A stretch of DNA of 64,000 nucleotides from Pogona vitticeps (GCF_051106095.1 NC_135786.1:213504001-213568000), one strand, 5' to 3'; positions 46,093 through 58,796 are shown, numbered from the stretch's first letter. The notes: a model not told the origin generated them from the sequence alone. Translations and numbers: made by a program.

Positions 46093-46794
46093 CTACACTT
46101 GAGTAACTGAATCAACCACTGCTGATGTCATGAGAAACAATTTAAGCAACTACAATGATTGATTAAAGATATTTGAGAGGGGAACCTGATAGTTTATAAA
46201 CTCTTATGCATAGTTGGATTGCCTTGGTGAAATTAACTTTACCCCTGTCTACCCGTGGATGACTTCTAGCTAATTTTCCAATGCAGAAAGCTGTGACTTG
46301 ATCTGATGATAAGAGATAAGGTGTAAATAGTTCTGAATAAAAATCCTTTGAGTTGACAGCTGTTTCCAAGTCTCCTTCAGGCTGACGGATGACATTAGGA
46401 TGTTACTTATGGTCTCCATCCGTTTTGATGAGGCATACACCTTCACACACTGCCATAGAGAAAGATTTGCTGAAAATGACTAATAAATATTGGTGGCATT
46501 AACTGATGCTATTTTCTTGGCTTCATGGAAGAGGTAAATCATAAATTAGACATATGAAAATCGAATGAAAATATTTACTAAAACATCTACATTTTAGTGT
46601 TCTCTTAGCTTTAACACATTTGTGAAAGCATCAAATCCATAGACTTTTCCTGGATTCTGTGAGATATGATCATTGGACCACGTGGAACACCAGAGTCTGT
46701 GGATCTGCTAACTTAAGGAAACAAGTGTAGTTCCCTTCTCTAACCAAAGCCAAAATGCAGCATCCAGAGAGCTGACTGGGGCTGGTTGCAGGGA
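46093..46794. other. AT-rich unique DNA, no feature seen
   Basis: No gene or named repeat is recognised. Confidence 0.5.
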
Positions 46795-47740
46795 TCACCT
46801 AACCTTCCTCTTACATCAGCTCCTCTGGCTGCTGATGAGTTTCTTGGCACAATTCAAAGTGCTGATTTTAACCCACAAAACCCTAATAGCCTGGGTCCAA
46901 GCTATTTTAAAGACTATATCACCGATTATGAGCTGGCTTGGATGTTAAGATAATCAGGAGAGGCCCTTCTCCTGTCACCTTTACGGGTGCACCTGATGGG
47001 GACACAAGAGAGAGCCTTCTCTGTCGCTTCTTCCAGACTTTGGAACACTTTCTCACAGGAGGCCAGGCTGGCCCCATCTTTGCTGTCCTTCCACAAGCAG
47101 GCAAAGTTCTTTCTCCCCAGGCAAGCCTTCCCTCAGTAACTAGCTACCTGTGTGTGCTTTTTAGATGAATTGTTGTGCATGATTTTGACTGGATTTTTAC
47201 TAACCAGTTTCCCCGAAAATAAGACCTAACCTGAAAATAAGCCCTAATATCATTTTTCAGGATGCCCGTAATATAAGCACTAGCCCAAAAATAAGCCCCA
47301 GTTAAGTGAAATCCCACCCTCCACCATCGTGCAGCAACCAGAAGAAAATGACATGACTGTATTTGAATAAATGTAGATTGTTGCACATGAAAAAAATAAA
47401 ATAAAACATCCCCTTAAAATAAGCCCTAATGAGTTTTTGGGAGCAAAAAAAAATATAAGACCCTGTCTTATTTTCAGGGAAACATGGTGCTACTTGTGTT
47501 TTCCATTTCTCAGAATGACACTTTTCTTTTCTTTTTAATATTTGTATACTTATTATTCTTAGCTGTAATATTGCCTTTAATGATGCAAGATGCCTCTTTA
47601 TACTCATTGTTCTTAGCTTTAGTATTTTAATTATGTTAACCACCATTGTATACTCATTGCTTTCAACTTTAAATATTGTCTTCCAGTGTTGTAAGCCACC
47701 TTAGGTCCTTTTCAAGGAGAAAGGCTGGGTAAAATATTTT
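46795..47740 (+). mobile_element. L2/CR1-type LINE 3' part, interrupted by a MITE
   Basis: Diverged coding remnants include the pattern LLMSFLAQFKVLILTHKTL and a segment matching AFSVASSRLWNTFSQEARLAPSLLSFHKQAKFFLPRQAFPQ, split over frames (46800-47165). The MITE at 47206-47483 interrupts the UTR. The 3' UTR resumes and ends gttgtaagccaccttaggtcc, aaggctgggtaaaatattttagatag, running straight into the (GATA)n tract. Squamate CR1/L3-type LINEs are known to seed such ATAG arrays at their 3' ends. Confidence 0.75.
47206..47483 (+). mobile_element. Inverted-repeat MITE (gtttccccgaaaataagac family), copy 2
   Basis: Termini agtttccccgaaaataagac and gtcttattttcagggaaac. It shares catcgtgcagcaaccagaagaa and gactgtatttgaataaatgtag with the inverted copy at 28229-28492. 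It lies inside the UTR of the L2/CR1 LINE. Confidence 0.85.
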
Positions 47741-47935
<195 letters not shown>

Positions 47936-48814
47936 CTGAAGTGGCTTAGATTGCAGGGCCACTGTCTTGTCATTAAATGTTCACAGCACCATGGAAGATA
48001 CAGATCTGCTCAATATGAATAAATAAATAAATAAAATAAAATGTAATGAATGAACTGGAGACACACACATGTACACATACATGACCACATATCTAAACTT
48101 TCATTTTTCAGGATCACCACAGGCAAGTCTTATCTGACTCCAAATTGCCTGCAATTTATTCCTCAAATAAATTGAGGAACCTATTCTTTAGATTTTCAGG
48201 AAAATCCTGTGAGATAGTCTGTCTTCTCCAGTTAATCTTTTCTTTCCACACCTACTAATTCCATTTTAAAGGCTTGCAAAAGCAAGAACATTGCTGATGG
48301 AGAATTTTTTTTACCTGTTTTCATAGAAAAGACAAGGCAACAGTTGCATGATTGCAATACAGATTTCTATTAACTCTCGGGACATTCTAATAGTTTTGCT
48401 AATGTATGGCTACATCTTGCTAAGAAACGTATTTATTTATTTATTAAATTTCTATACTGCTCATCTAGTCTGATGTTGCAGGCCATGAAATCTTCAAGCT
48501 TGTTTTGGGGTTGAAAGAGACATTTCCTTGGTTCTCTTTCTTCCTGCAATCCAATCAGCTTTTAAAGTTTAGTCACTTGAATATAAGTTTAGCTTAGTTT
48601 AATCGGGTTTATTCCCTCTGTAGGATTACAGGCCAAGTATATTACAGTGGACCTTTAACAATTACCCAGGTTCTTTACACAGATAATTTGAATAAGTGAA
48701 GGGTTTTAGTGGTATGCTTGCTATATTCAATACAATGTGTGCTATACATCTCTATTCAGAAGCAAGTCTTCCTAAATTTAATAAGGGTTATTGCTAGATG
48801 AACATGCATATAGT
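47936..48814. other. AT-rich unique DNA with a short AAAT tract
   Basis: A (AAAT)n tract lies at 48018-48040, and 48430-48480 (tttatttatttattaaatttc) looks like a minus-strand L2 tail scrap. No gene is recognised. Confidence 0.5.
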
Positions 48815-49435
48815 TCTGTGAATAAGGCACATAACTGCCGAGCTAGAGTCTGTGAGTTCAACTTCCCACTGTGTCTTCCAGGAAAAGAGCCAGCCTATAG
48901 CGTCTAGGGCAAACTGCACAACCCCGAAGTAGCCCCAGAAGAAGGGAATAGAAAACCTTATCTGAGTACTCTATACCTGGAAACCGGGTAGGTGGGGCTC
49001 GTCAGCCCTGGAAGGCAGCCCATCTAGGAGAAGGAAAACTCCGATTTCAAACCTCCACTGCCTTGTGGCTATATCCACTCATGGAAAAGGCTTCAGGAGT
49101 TAACCTTGAGGCAAAATCTGGAGCTGGAGTCCCGAAGGCAGCTTGTGTCGTTCTGCCAACTCCTGCGACATTGCTGGAACCAGTTGTATTGGCTCTTGCC
49201 TTTCCATTGGACCATTTCAGCAATGTGGAGAGGGGGGATCTGCTGCTTGGGTAACAGCCTATCCTCCATATTACCTTACCCGGGCTTCATGCTCTGGAGA
49301 AGACACTCCTCGATTCAGAGCATATCACCATGGTCTCTCGAGACTGAAGGATGCCTATGATGATATGATACCTGGAAAATCCCAGAAAAGGTTACCATAA
49401 GTCAGAATTGACTTGATGGCATGCATTTACAATTT
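48815..49435 (+). mobile_element. tRNA-derived SINE carrying a nested retroposon
   Basis: Parallels the SINE at 62484-62731: a tRNA-like head with tgtgagttcaacttcccac (B-box position), then gagccagcctatagcgtc, gggcaaactgcacaacc, ctgagtactctatacctggaaa, and after the insertion cccagaaaaggttaccataag, agaattgacttgatggcatg. The inserted module occupies 48984-49367 between duplicated copies of atacctggaaa. The outer ends are diverged. Confidence 0.8.
48984..49367 (+). mobile_element. 384-bp retroposon of unknown class nested in the SINE
   Basis: Bounded by an 11-bp exact duplication, atacctggaaa (48973-48983 and 49368-49378). It begins ccgggtaggtggggctcgtc and ends tcgagactgaaggatgcc followed by tatgatgatatg. 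It has no tRNA-type B box that I can see, no long frame and no poly(A). I recall similar sequence (tggtctctcgagactgaagg) as a dispersed repeat in lizards but cannot name it. Target duplication plus lack of inverted ends point to a retroposon and not a DNA transposon. Confidence 0.6.
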
Positions 49436-49439
49436 CGGG

Positions 49440-50590
49440 CCATGTTACTTGTTAGAGCACCTTTTCCCATGGTTATCCACCCACTCAGTCAGATCCTCCT
49501 AGGCCATGCTCCTCTGGGTCACCGCTCTGATGAAATCATCCATGAGAAGCTGGACCTTCTTCATTGTGGAACCAACACTTTGGAATCAGCTGCACTAAGG
49601 TCCCTCCTTCCTAGGGTTGCCAGATACATGGGTACCAAAAGGAGGACATAGAAAGATAAAAAAGAGGACAAAGGAGGATGTACTGAATGTTTCATTTGAA
49701 TTGTTCCAGATTAAACCTGCAATCAATTCAAAATTTTTTACAATAGCTGCCAATAAATGTCTCTTAGTGAACCAACCAAGAAACAGTCATGTTAGCAAAT
49801 AAAAATAAATTCAACTGAGGCTTTTTTTCAAAATAACATAAAACATTATTTAAACAATAAATTGTACCCAAACCCACCCCAGCCCGGTTGTGGGATCCCC
49901 TGGCCACTGGCACACTGCACAGGCTCAGAGGCAACCTTGCTAACCTGGACACCCAAACAAGGCTCCGGCTCAGGCAGGGGGAAAGTGGCGTTGGGCAAAA
50001 CCAAATAAGGCAGTCTCCCTTCCCCCCATAGGTTCGAGGCTGGGAAGTATGGGAGTTGGAGTCCCTGAAAGGGACTTTGCACACACACAGTCCGGACGTT
50101 TGCCTTCCTATCAATGCACTCGGGTGCTGCTTGCTCCTGCCTGGCTTGGAGGGAGGCATTCTACTCGCACTGCCTTTCTGGGCTCCACGTGGTCTGGGTG
50201 GGCCTGGCAAATTGCTAGTCAGCTGCCACTGCAACAGGAGGGGGTGAGGGAAAGACAAGAGGACGGGGGGTCCTTCTACCTCTCCCCCTCCCATCCAAAA
50301 TTATAACATAAAATATACAAAAGCCTGACATTTTAAAGGTTTTTATCTTTGCCTGCCTGACGGAGGGCATTAGGCTGAAAAGGAGGACATGTCCTCCTTT
50401 TGCCTGACATCTGGCAACCCTACTCCTTCCTCATGTTTAGAAGGCTACTGAAAATGTTGCTTTTCACAGAGGCCTTTCCATGCAACCCTGCTTCCTATTC
50501 TTTTTATTTGGAAATTATGTATGTACCTGATTGGACTGCAAGGCTACAATTCTGTACACACTTACTAGGGACCAAGTCCTATTGAAGTTG
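49440..50590 (+). mobile_element. L2/CR1-type LINE scrap split by a DNA transposon
   Basis: 49440-49612 contains tggaaccaacactttggaatc and similar; 50423-50560 continues with catgtttagaaggctactgaaaatgttgcttttcacagaggcctttcc. Together these match the end of the LINE protein (LWN.L... FRR.LK.LLF..AF). Diverged, no UTR recognised. Confidence 0.55.
49613..50422. mobile_element. 810-bp non-autonomous DNA transposon (probably hAT)
   Basis: The left end agggttgccagat and right end atctggcaaccct are exact 13-bp inverted repeats. The 9-bp sequence ctccttcct occurs at 49604-49612 and 50423-50431. An 8-9-bp duplication fits hAT. A second inverted pair, aaaggaggacat near each end, lies inside the first. 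The interior is GC-rich and carries no transposase; frames across 49764-50306 on both strands have no domains. Confidence 0.8.
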
Positions 50591-53504
50591 TGCAGAGTGG
50601 CTCCCTGTAATGAGAATTCACAGTGGACATTGTCCCCTGTAGTTGCACACTTAGCGCAAACTATATGAAGAAAAACAACACACTCGCAGCCTGCATTTTC
50701 CCGTCAGTATGACTTTTCTATTCCTTTTCTATCCTGGCAGCAAACTTTGAACATGGACCACACATGGATGGAAACAAAACAAACAACTTCCGGAGAGCCA
50801 CATATTTCCTATCTTTCTCGTAAGTGCATTTAAACCCGAGTGCACATAATAATGTTTACCTAGGCAACTGCTTTTGCAGCTCACAGCTGTAGACATCCAT
50901 CTTTGTTCATGCCATGCTCTGCAGCTATTTTGGGTTCACCTTTCTCATCATTCCCATCCAGCATTGCCATGGGTGATGTCCATATAGCCCAACAAGTTGT
51001 GGGGAGTGTCAGGTGGGGCTGAAGGCTCATCTGTACAAAGCAGTGGGAAAATACCTTCATGTGAGACACCAGGTGTCTCTGTGCTGTATCTCTACTTCTC
51101 TGACTCTTCAGGATTTCCCCCGGCTCCTTGTTCCTATCAGTTCTGCTCCCTGCTCTTTTCTGCCCCCCCCAGATCTCTCCTGGGAACTGAGCTCCATTTC
51201 CCTCTCCGACTGATGAGTTTTGCCTTGTTATTCAGGGAGATGCTTTGATGGAACGTGCAGGGTATATAAAGGGCCAGAGGGTACCTACAATGCATGGCAG
51301 TGGTTGCTGTTCTGGAATCTGAATAGGCAAAGCATTTTTAAAAATCTATCTTTTGTGCAGTTAAACCAGACCATTCTATTCATCCAAGTCATGTGGCACT
51401 AAGAAGAGTGATCAAACCATGTAATGGAAGACAGAATGAATAAAGTATTTTTTATTTTTAATATATACAAGGATGACATAATGATTGTTAGCTGAGTCAC
51501 ACACTCTGGAATAACTGTACCCCCTGCCAATGCTTACAACAGAGCAGGTTTTAAAGGACAAGAGTATCAAATGCTAGTACTCTAACTTGCTACTTTCTGG
51601 GACATCAAGCACACTCCTAGAGGAAGGTGATTTTCTTTTGCGGGTATATCTTTTTTCTTAAAAAGATGCTAGGTGTCTTACAGGTTAGAAGATACTGTTG
51701 TTGTAATATGTAGTCAACTCACCTTTGTCTTGCGGTGACCCTAGGAAGAGTGACCTCCAAAATGTCAGATCATTAAAAGCCCTTCTCAGTTCTTGTAAAT
51801 TTATAACGAAATCTCCTTTATTGAGGCAGTCCATCTCATATCTGGTCTTCCTCTTTTCCTACTGCTTTTAATTTTTTCCTATCATTATTGCCTTTTTCCA
51901 AATAAATATACCAAAGTTAAAATCAATAAACATAATATATATAATAAACCAACACTTCCCTCAAGAAAAAATGCCAGAGATTAATCAATTACTGTAATCT
52001 AGTTTAAGTCATTCACATCCCATCAAATACCAGGGAATAGAGAAATGTTTGCACTTAGTGCCAGAAAGAGGGTAATGTTGAGGCCAACAGGGCTCCCTTG
52101 AGGAAAATATTCCAAGCTTCTGAGTAAACCTACGCTAGCTACAGGTTTGCAATGTTATTCACTCAAATGAGGATATACACAGCAAGCTTCCATTTCACTC
52201 TCATACTTTACGGTTTATTTCCTAGGGTGGGCTTCATATTTTTAGTAAATAATATTTATAAATTGCTGTGTAGCCACAAATATGAGGAATATAGGCAGGA
52301 TAAAAATGAAATGAAATGATTCTCCTTGTTTTCTAGACCTCACAAAATTGACTTTGCTTTTTTTCCACTGTAATTTTCAACAAATTGCAAGGCATTCTTC
52401 TATGCTGATATTTACCTTCCCCCCCTTCCCTTAGTCTAGAGGAATAAACACAGGCTCTGTTACATTTGTCTTTCTCTTGATCTCGCTCTTTGTACCTCTG
52501 CTGAAAGGGAGAATTAATAAAATTTCCAGCATATGTTTTCTTCCAGTGTCTGACACCACTAGCACAACAATATAATGGAGTTTTCATGAATCTGAGTACA
52601 TTTTAAAAAGAATCCAGATTAGAAGAAATATAGTTATATTTATCTTCATATAACTTTAAAGTCTTTCAATCTTTCAGACCTACAAACTTGAATAGTACTT
52701 TGTAAGTAATCCTGTAATTCTAATAAATTGTCAGGTGAATCATTTTTTCCTAGGGAGATTAATCTCTTTTATTTGTTGGGATAAGCTATAACTTAAATAG
52801 AAAGAAAGAAACTAAAAGAAATTGAACGTTAATGCACACTTCTGAACAAATAAGAGTTGAGTTATACAGTTGGAAGAATCATAATGCTTGTCTCTTTAGA
52901 CACTGCTCCATTAGAATGCAAATGAGGGGATCACATAATGGAATGGACATCCCGCAGGTTAAACTGCTCTCCATCCTCTGTCAGACAGACAGAAAAGAAT
53001 GGTGATATGCTAAAAATAAGGACAGGAATATACAACTATGTTGCCTAAGAGCCTATCCATCTAGACAGAGATGGAATTTTTCAAATAAGAGGACATCCCA
53101 TTACAGGATTCCGCACATATGCTTTGAATGATACAATCCCCCAAGGGCTTTAATGGCGAATTCTTTTAGAACTGAAGATCAACTCTCAGACTGTAGGCTT
53201 TAAAAATGGTATAAGAAAGAAGGTTGAATCTAGCTTTCTTGAAAAATAGGAAGAGTAGGGTAGTGAAACTGGGCTCGCATTGTTGAAGCCCCTGAACTAT
53301 AATACCAAATGCCACTCCCACTCAGACTCCTTGTTCACTCTGAGCTTAGCTGCAATCCATTCCTAACAGTTAAGTGCAAGAGAAATGGATTTTCCCAGGA
53401 ACATTCTATTTTTGCAAGCTATCTCTGTTGTAATGCAAATGAGTATCTTTTGGTTCTGGAAGGGCAGTTAAGAGACTACATATAAATTTATACTAAGCTG
53501 TGTT
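50591..53504. other. Unique DNA; one weak minus-strand exon candidate
   Basis: No named repeat is prominent. On the minus strand, 52416-52500 has an acceptor (attaattctccctttcag) and a donor (gaag|gtaaat) around an 85-nt stretch open in one frame (QRYKERDQEKDKCNRACVYSSRLREGGE). If spliced to 45024 in that phase the last exon would code only AGVP before its stop, so the two candidates do not agree in phase with WSAIVLQ.... I treat it as unproven. Confidence 0.4.
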
Positions 53505-53732
53505 TGGAGTTCGAATCTCCACTCTGTCTCCCAGGAGACGGGCAAGCTGAGATCACCCCAGAGTATGTGTGGCTGATGGGGGTCACAAGCCCTGCCAGTT
53601 GTGCCACCTTAAGCAAGCTGCACAGTCCTGGAGCACCATCAGAAGGAGAGACTGGTAAACAACCTTTGAGCACAAAACCTGGAACCGTTGTTTGTTGTAA
53701 ACTGGAATTGAGTTGATGGCATGAGATTAATT
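53505..53732 (+). mobile_element. tRNA-derived SINE, 5'-truncated
   Basis: It begins at the B box (gagttcgaatctccactctg). It continues with ctcccaggagacgggcaagc, ttaagcaagctgcacagtcc, ggagagactggtaaac and a tail ctggaattgagttgatggcatg. Same family as 62484-62731 but more diverged. Confidence 0.65.
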
Positions 53733-54345
53733 AAATTCGCTTTTAAAAAGACTTGCTTTCCATTTGTTGATATGATCAGTTTTGATCTTTTTTTCGTGCA
53801 AGGCTCAATAAGAGAGCCTACCTCCCTTTTGGGATGGAGAGGGATCACAGTAAATGCAGATTCCCATGACTCTCTGTATGTGAGATGCTATGGGGAAACC
53901 TGGAAAATGTATGGCAAATAGGTTTTTCAAACTCTCATTCCTAGTGTCCCTCCTGTCTACCAAAGAAGGCCTTACGTATGTATGGCTGGCTAAGTCCCAA
54001 CACCTCCAACACAGATGTGGAGATTGCTTGGAATGGTTTGTGCAACTCAGTCAACATCTTTGGGAACTCCTTGTCCTGCATATTTCTCCTGTCCAGAGAT
54101 GAAACTATCTTATGGAGTGTCTGTGACAGTAGGAATATCTTCCCTTTATGTAAATATTTTAGACTAGACATGTAATGGCACAGCTGACACTGCTGAGTCA
54201 CTGCTTAGTCAGTGGACCGCTGAGTCAGACTCTAAAATCAATGAGACCACACATCAGATGCCACTGAAGCAGATGAACAATTAGCCAATTGTTTGCCAAA
54301 GTGACATAGCAAACTGTTCTTAGAATTTCACCTTCTCTGTGGATC
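53733..54345. other. Unique DNA, no feature seen
   Basis: Overlapping 65-86-codon frames on both strands between 53890 and 54201 have no domains or splice support. Confidence 0.5.
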
Positions 54346-54480
54346 AGGGCTGTGGCACATGTGGTCCTCCAGATGTTGTGAGACTGTAATTTCTCTCACT
54401 GCTCACCACTGGCTGTATTGGACAGGGCTTGACAGGAGCTGCAATCCAGCATCTGGAATGTCTATGACTGGTTGAGAGCA
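54346..54480. repeat. hAT-type MITE relic (inverted ends)
   Basis: cagggctgtggcacatgtgg, cctccagatgttgtgagactg at the left face gctgcaatccagcatctgga at the right, the pattern of reptile MITEs with cctccagatgttgg ... ccaacatctggagg arms. Diverged. Confidence 0.5.
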
Positions 54481-54725
54481 CAGCTTGAAAATATTACTTT
54501 TATAGACTACAGAAGACACTTCCTTGATGGTGCTCAATAAGGGAGTGTGAGAATTGTAATCCGGAAAGTAATTTTTCCAAGCCCTGATCTAGTTGCTGTC
54601 CCAAGAGTTGAGTCACTGCAGGCTTAAAGTCAAGACATCATTACATGACAGAATCATCTTGCAAACAAGCTAAACCCTGTGTGACACATTAGAAAGCAGT
54701 ACATCCGAGGTGTTATAACTCTTGG

Positions 54726-54960
54726 AACATAGGAAACTGCCTTATACTGTCAGACCAGGGAGATCTTATGGGGGTGGCAATGTCCCATTTACGGAACTCC
54801 CTGTCCTTACAGGCTAGGTCACCTTCCTGTTTATCTGTGGTCTGCCAGCAAGTGAAGAAATGTCTCTTCAAACAATCACTCAGCTCTGTGATTGCTTAAT
54901 TTAATTTATTGACCCCTTTAGTTCTTTGTGGTTGTGCTGCTACTTTTAGCTTCCTGCATA
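54726..54960 (+). repeat. SINE scrap joined to an L2/CR1 LINE scrap
   Basis: 54726-54765 (acataggaaactgccttatactgtcagacca) matches a widespread reptile repeat start. 54766-54960 resembles the LINE end (aactccctgtcc, ggtctgccagcaagtgaag, atgtctcttcaaacaatcac). Old and degraded. Confidence 0.5.
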
Positions 54961-55639
54961 GGTGCTTTAATTATTTTTTTGGACTAAATCCAGCATCAAT
55001 CCTGCACAGAGCAGACCCTGTGAAATGAATCAGACTTGTTACTCACAATTGACTTGTCTGCAACAGAGGTGGGCAAAAGGCAATGTTCCAGATGTTGCTG
55101 AACTGCAGCTCCCATCATTCCTCATTATTGGCAGTGCTGGCTAGTGCTCTTGCCAACTGCAGTCCAGCAAGTATGTCAAAAGCTGCACTTTGCTCATCTC
55201 TTTGCTACAGTGACTGTGAACAGTTCTCAAGTGTTGCCAGAATAAGTTTTTCCTATTCCTGTCCTATCTGGAGATGCTGGAGATTGAATTTAGAATCTTT
55301 TGCAGGTAAAGCATGTCCTCTACCATTGTTTAATGGCACACTGGTGGCTGCATTCAAAAAGCTTCTACACTGCATGAATCTTTATCAAACAGGAGTGAAA
55401 GGGGTAGACAGTGTTTTGAAAATGACAAGCTCAGAAGAAATGGAGTAGCTCTAATATTGATCCCATTTTACTGACAGAAAACAGCAGTAACTTGATACAA
55501 CTTATGATGAAAGTGAAAGAAGAAAGTGCACCAGAACATGAAAAAGACAAAACCCATGGCTACTCAAGAACTAGAAAATTCTAACTTTGATAATGAAGAA
55601 ACGTTGGTCCAGATAGGTGGGATAAAAATCAAATAAATA
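54961..55639. other. Unique DNA with MITE scrap
   Basis: 55063-55150 (gaggtgggcaaaaggcaatg, ccagatgttgctgaactgcagctcccatcattcc) is a scrap of the MITE type also seen at 54346. The 121-codon frame starting at 55083 begins inside it and is not a convincing gene. Confidence 0.5.
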
Positions 55640-55943
55640 AATAAATAACCTACAGTTCAATGCATTCCAATGGGGGAGAAAAAATTCACCAAAAAATAAC
55701 GAAGACTCAGAACAAAGCCAAATTATGATTGCACAGGTTTTGCAAGGTGCACTAACGATCCCAAGCATTTAAAACCGTTTTTGAACATTGTAAGACACTT
55801 TAAAAGTAGCGAAAACAGACATTGCAAAACCATTGGAATGCACTGAATAGGCTTTAATGCATTCCAATGGGGGAAACATTGTATCGCTTAGCGATGTTTC
55901 CTACGGTGATTTTCACTTAAGGACGGTAATCCGTTCCCACTGG
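55640..55943. mobile_element. Mariner-type MITE, partial
   Basis: It contains ttcaatgcattccaatggggg near both ends and, at the right, cgatgtttcctacggtgattttcacttaaggacgg then taatccgttcc, the pattern of the mariner-type MITE at 25816-25988. Terminal repeats are incomplete. It directly abuts the copia fossil and probably marks where that fossil lost its 5' part. Confidence 0.6.
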
Positions 55944-57272
55944 ATTTGATAGGACCTAAACATGCATCTTTAGGAGGAGCAAAGTACATCCTTTCAATCC
56001 AAGATCAGAAATGTAGATTTGGTTTCTGCTATTTAATGAAGGATAAAAGCTCAACACACATTGAATTTGAAAAATGGTTGAAGTTTGTGGAAAGGAAGAC
56101 AGGCAGAAAAGTTAAGCAGATTCAGACAGATAACGGGACTGAATTTACAAATGCGAAATTCCAGTCAATTTTGAGAAAGCATGGGATTACTCATAGGAAA
56201 TCTGCTCCTTACACTCCAACACAAAATGCATTCATAGAGAGAAGAGGTCAAACACTTCAAAACATGGCTGAGGTTATGATAAGAGGAAGTAAACTTTCAG
56301 AATGTTACTGGGGAGCGGCTATTCTTTGTGCAAACTTTTACTTGAATATACTTTGGCACAGTGGCATAAATAATATCCATATACTATCTGGACAGGAAGA
56401 AAACCAGATTTAAAATTTCTGCATGTATTTGGGTCATCTGCATGGGTACATATCCCTAAGGAGACTAGAAGAAAGGGTGATAAGAAGGCTAAGCTAATGT
56501 ATTTTTGGGTTACGAACAAAACAGAAAAGCATATAGATTTGGTTTACCCAACACAAAGTAATAATTAGCAGCAGTGCCTCATTTAATGAACATACTTATT
56601 GGTACAAAATTAGTTTGCCTCCAGAAACCATCATCCACACACCAGATATGCAGAATAATGGGGAAAGTGATGATGAGGAAAGCTCACAGCCAGATCAGGT
56701 GATCAAGAAAGAGACAGAACCTGTTGAACCACAGCCAGGTAGTGAAATCCCTTCTACCTCAGAGGAGAGGGAAACTCCTGAGGAGGAAAGAGAATTGCCT
56801 AGGAGATCACCCAGAGAGCATAGACCTCCAGATAGATATGAACCAGAAACGTATTATTGTCTTAACGTAGCAGAACCTGAAACTTATGAAGATATTTGCA
56901 ATATGCCAAAGATTGAGCAAGAAAAATGGAAAGAAGCATTAGATAAGGAGTTAAATTCTCTGAAACAATTAAAAGTATATGAGGAAATTGAGGAACCTGC
57001 TAACAGTAAAATTATTGGGTGCAGGTGGATATTTAAGAAGAAAGTTGATGCTGATGGTAATTTAAGATATAGAGCAAGGTTAGTTGCAAAAGGCTATTCT
57101 CAGACTTCTAATGATTACGATCAGGTATTTGCCCTGGCTTTAAGTCCAGAAACCTTGAGATTCATGTTAACATATGCAGCTAAACACAATCTAGTTTCTA
57201 GGCATGTAGATATAGAAACAGATTACTTATATGCTGATTTGCAACACACAGTATATATGAAGATACCACCTA

Positions 57273-57619
57273 AAAGGTAAAGGTAAAGGTTCCCCTTGAC
57301 AATTTTGGTCCAGATGTGTTCAACTCTAGGGGTGGTGCTCATCCCCGTTTCTAAGCCATAGAGCCAGCGTTTTGTCCGAAGACAATCTTCCGTGGTCAAA
57401 TGGCCAGTGTGACTTAGACACGGAACGCTGTTACCTTCCCACCGAGGTGGTCCCTATTGATCTACTTGCATTTGCATGCTTTCGAACTGCTAGGTTGGCG
57501 GGAAATGGGTCAAGCGACGGGAGCTCACTCCGTCATGTGGATTTGATCTTACAACTGCTTGGTCTTCTGACCCTGCAGCACAGGCTTCTGTGGTTTAGCC
57601 CGCAGCGCCACCACGTCCC
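57273..57619 (-). mobile_element. Squamate SINE with BovB-like tail, nested in the copia fossil
   Basis: Reverse complement of the 10255-10596 type: head gggacgtggtggcgctgcggg, body cttgacccatttcccgccaac and cctagcagttcgaaagcatg, tail gttgaacacatctggacc, caaggggaacctttacctttacc. The 16-bp duplication atgaagataccaccta flanks it at 57257-57272 and 57620-57635. The duplication is perfect, so the SINE is fairly recent and younger than its host. Confidence 0.95.
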
Positions 57620-58796
57620 ATGAAGATACCACCTAGCATTGAGAAAAAAAGGTAAATGTTGGCTATTGAAAAAGAGCTTATATGGATTGAGGCACAGTGG
57701 ATATAAATGGAATCAGCATTTATCTAAAACACTCAAAGATAATGGATTTTTACAAGGAAAAGCAGATCCATGTCTATCAAAAGGGATGAGCAAGCTATTA
57801 TATTGATATTTGTAGATGACATTGCTATATTTACACAGAATGAGAAATCTGCTAATGACATTTCAAATGCTAAAGAAAAATTATAAATTAAGAGACGGGT
57901 GAGATAAGCAACTAAGGAGTAGAAATAAAAAGATATGAAAAAGGATTTAAAATAGCTCGTAGACATAAAATACTGAAGCTATTAAAGCAATACAACATGG
58001 AAAATTGCAAAGGTGCCATCACTCCAATGAATGTAGAATTTTAAAAAATGTAACAGGTCCTGAATGTGATATTGATTTGTATAGATCTCTGATAGGTAGT
58101 CTGTTGTACCTAAGCAGATGGTCTAGACCTGATATATCTATAGCAGTAAATTTATTGTCAAGAAATGTAAGCAAGCCAAATGAAAAACATTGGCAAGCTG
58201 CTAGGAGAGTGTTAAGATATTTAAAGGAGACACAAAACAAGGAGTTATATTTAGAACCAAAGGGAGAGTTGACCATAACAGCATACAATGATGCAAATTA
58301 TGGAAATAATATCAGAACAAGAAGGTCTACTTCAGGAATGACAGTTCATTTAGGTGAAAGTTTAATAAACTGGAAAACAGCAAGACAAAATTTTATATCT
58401 CTATCACCTGGTGAGTCAGAATATGCTGCACTATCAGAACTATGTACTGACCTTGTTTCTTACAAACAATTAGCTCAGGATCTAGGGATAGATTTACAAG
58501 AGCCAACAGCAGTTAATGAAGATAACCAGGCAGTCATCCAGATGGCAACTTCTCCGAATATAAAAAACAGGTCTAAGCACACTGATATACGATATCAAAA
58601 TGTAAAACAAAGTATTGAAAATGGAATGATTAAACTGATTTACTGTGCAACAGAAAAAAATATTGCAGACAGTTTAACTAAGGTACTGGGACCTACAAAA
58701 CATGAAAGAGCTTGTAACATGTTGGGAATGAAAAGAAATGAATATGCATGTAAATATTCTGTAATGTCAAATATTGAAAAACAATTTAAAGAGATG

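Noticed and set aside
52416-52500. 85-nt minus-strand exon candidate (QRYKERDQEKDKCNRAC...)
   Set aside because: Good splice-like borders, but its phase does not fit the preferred frame of the terminal exon at 45024 and no family is recognised. Kept only as a note.
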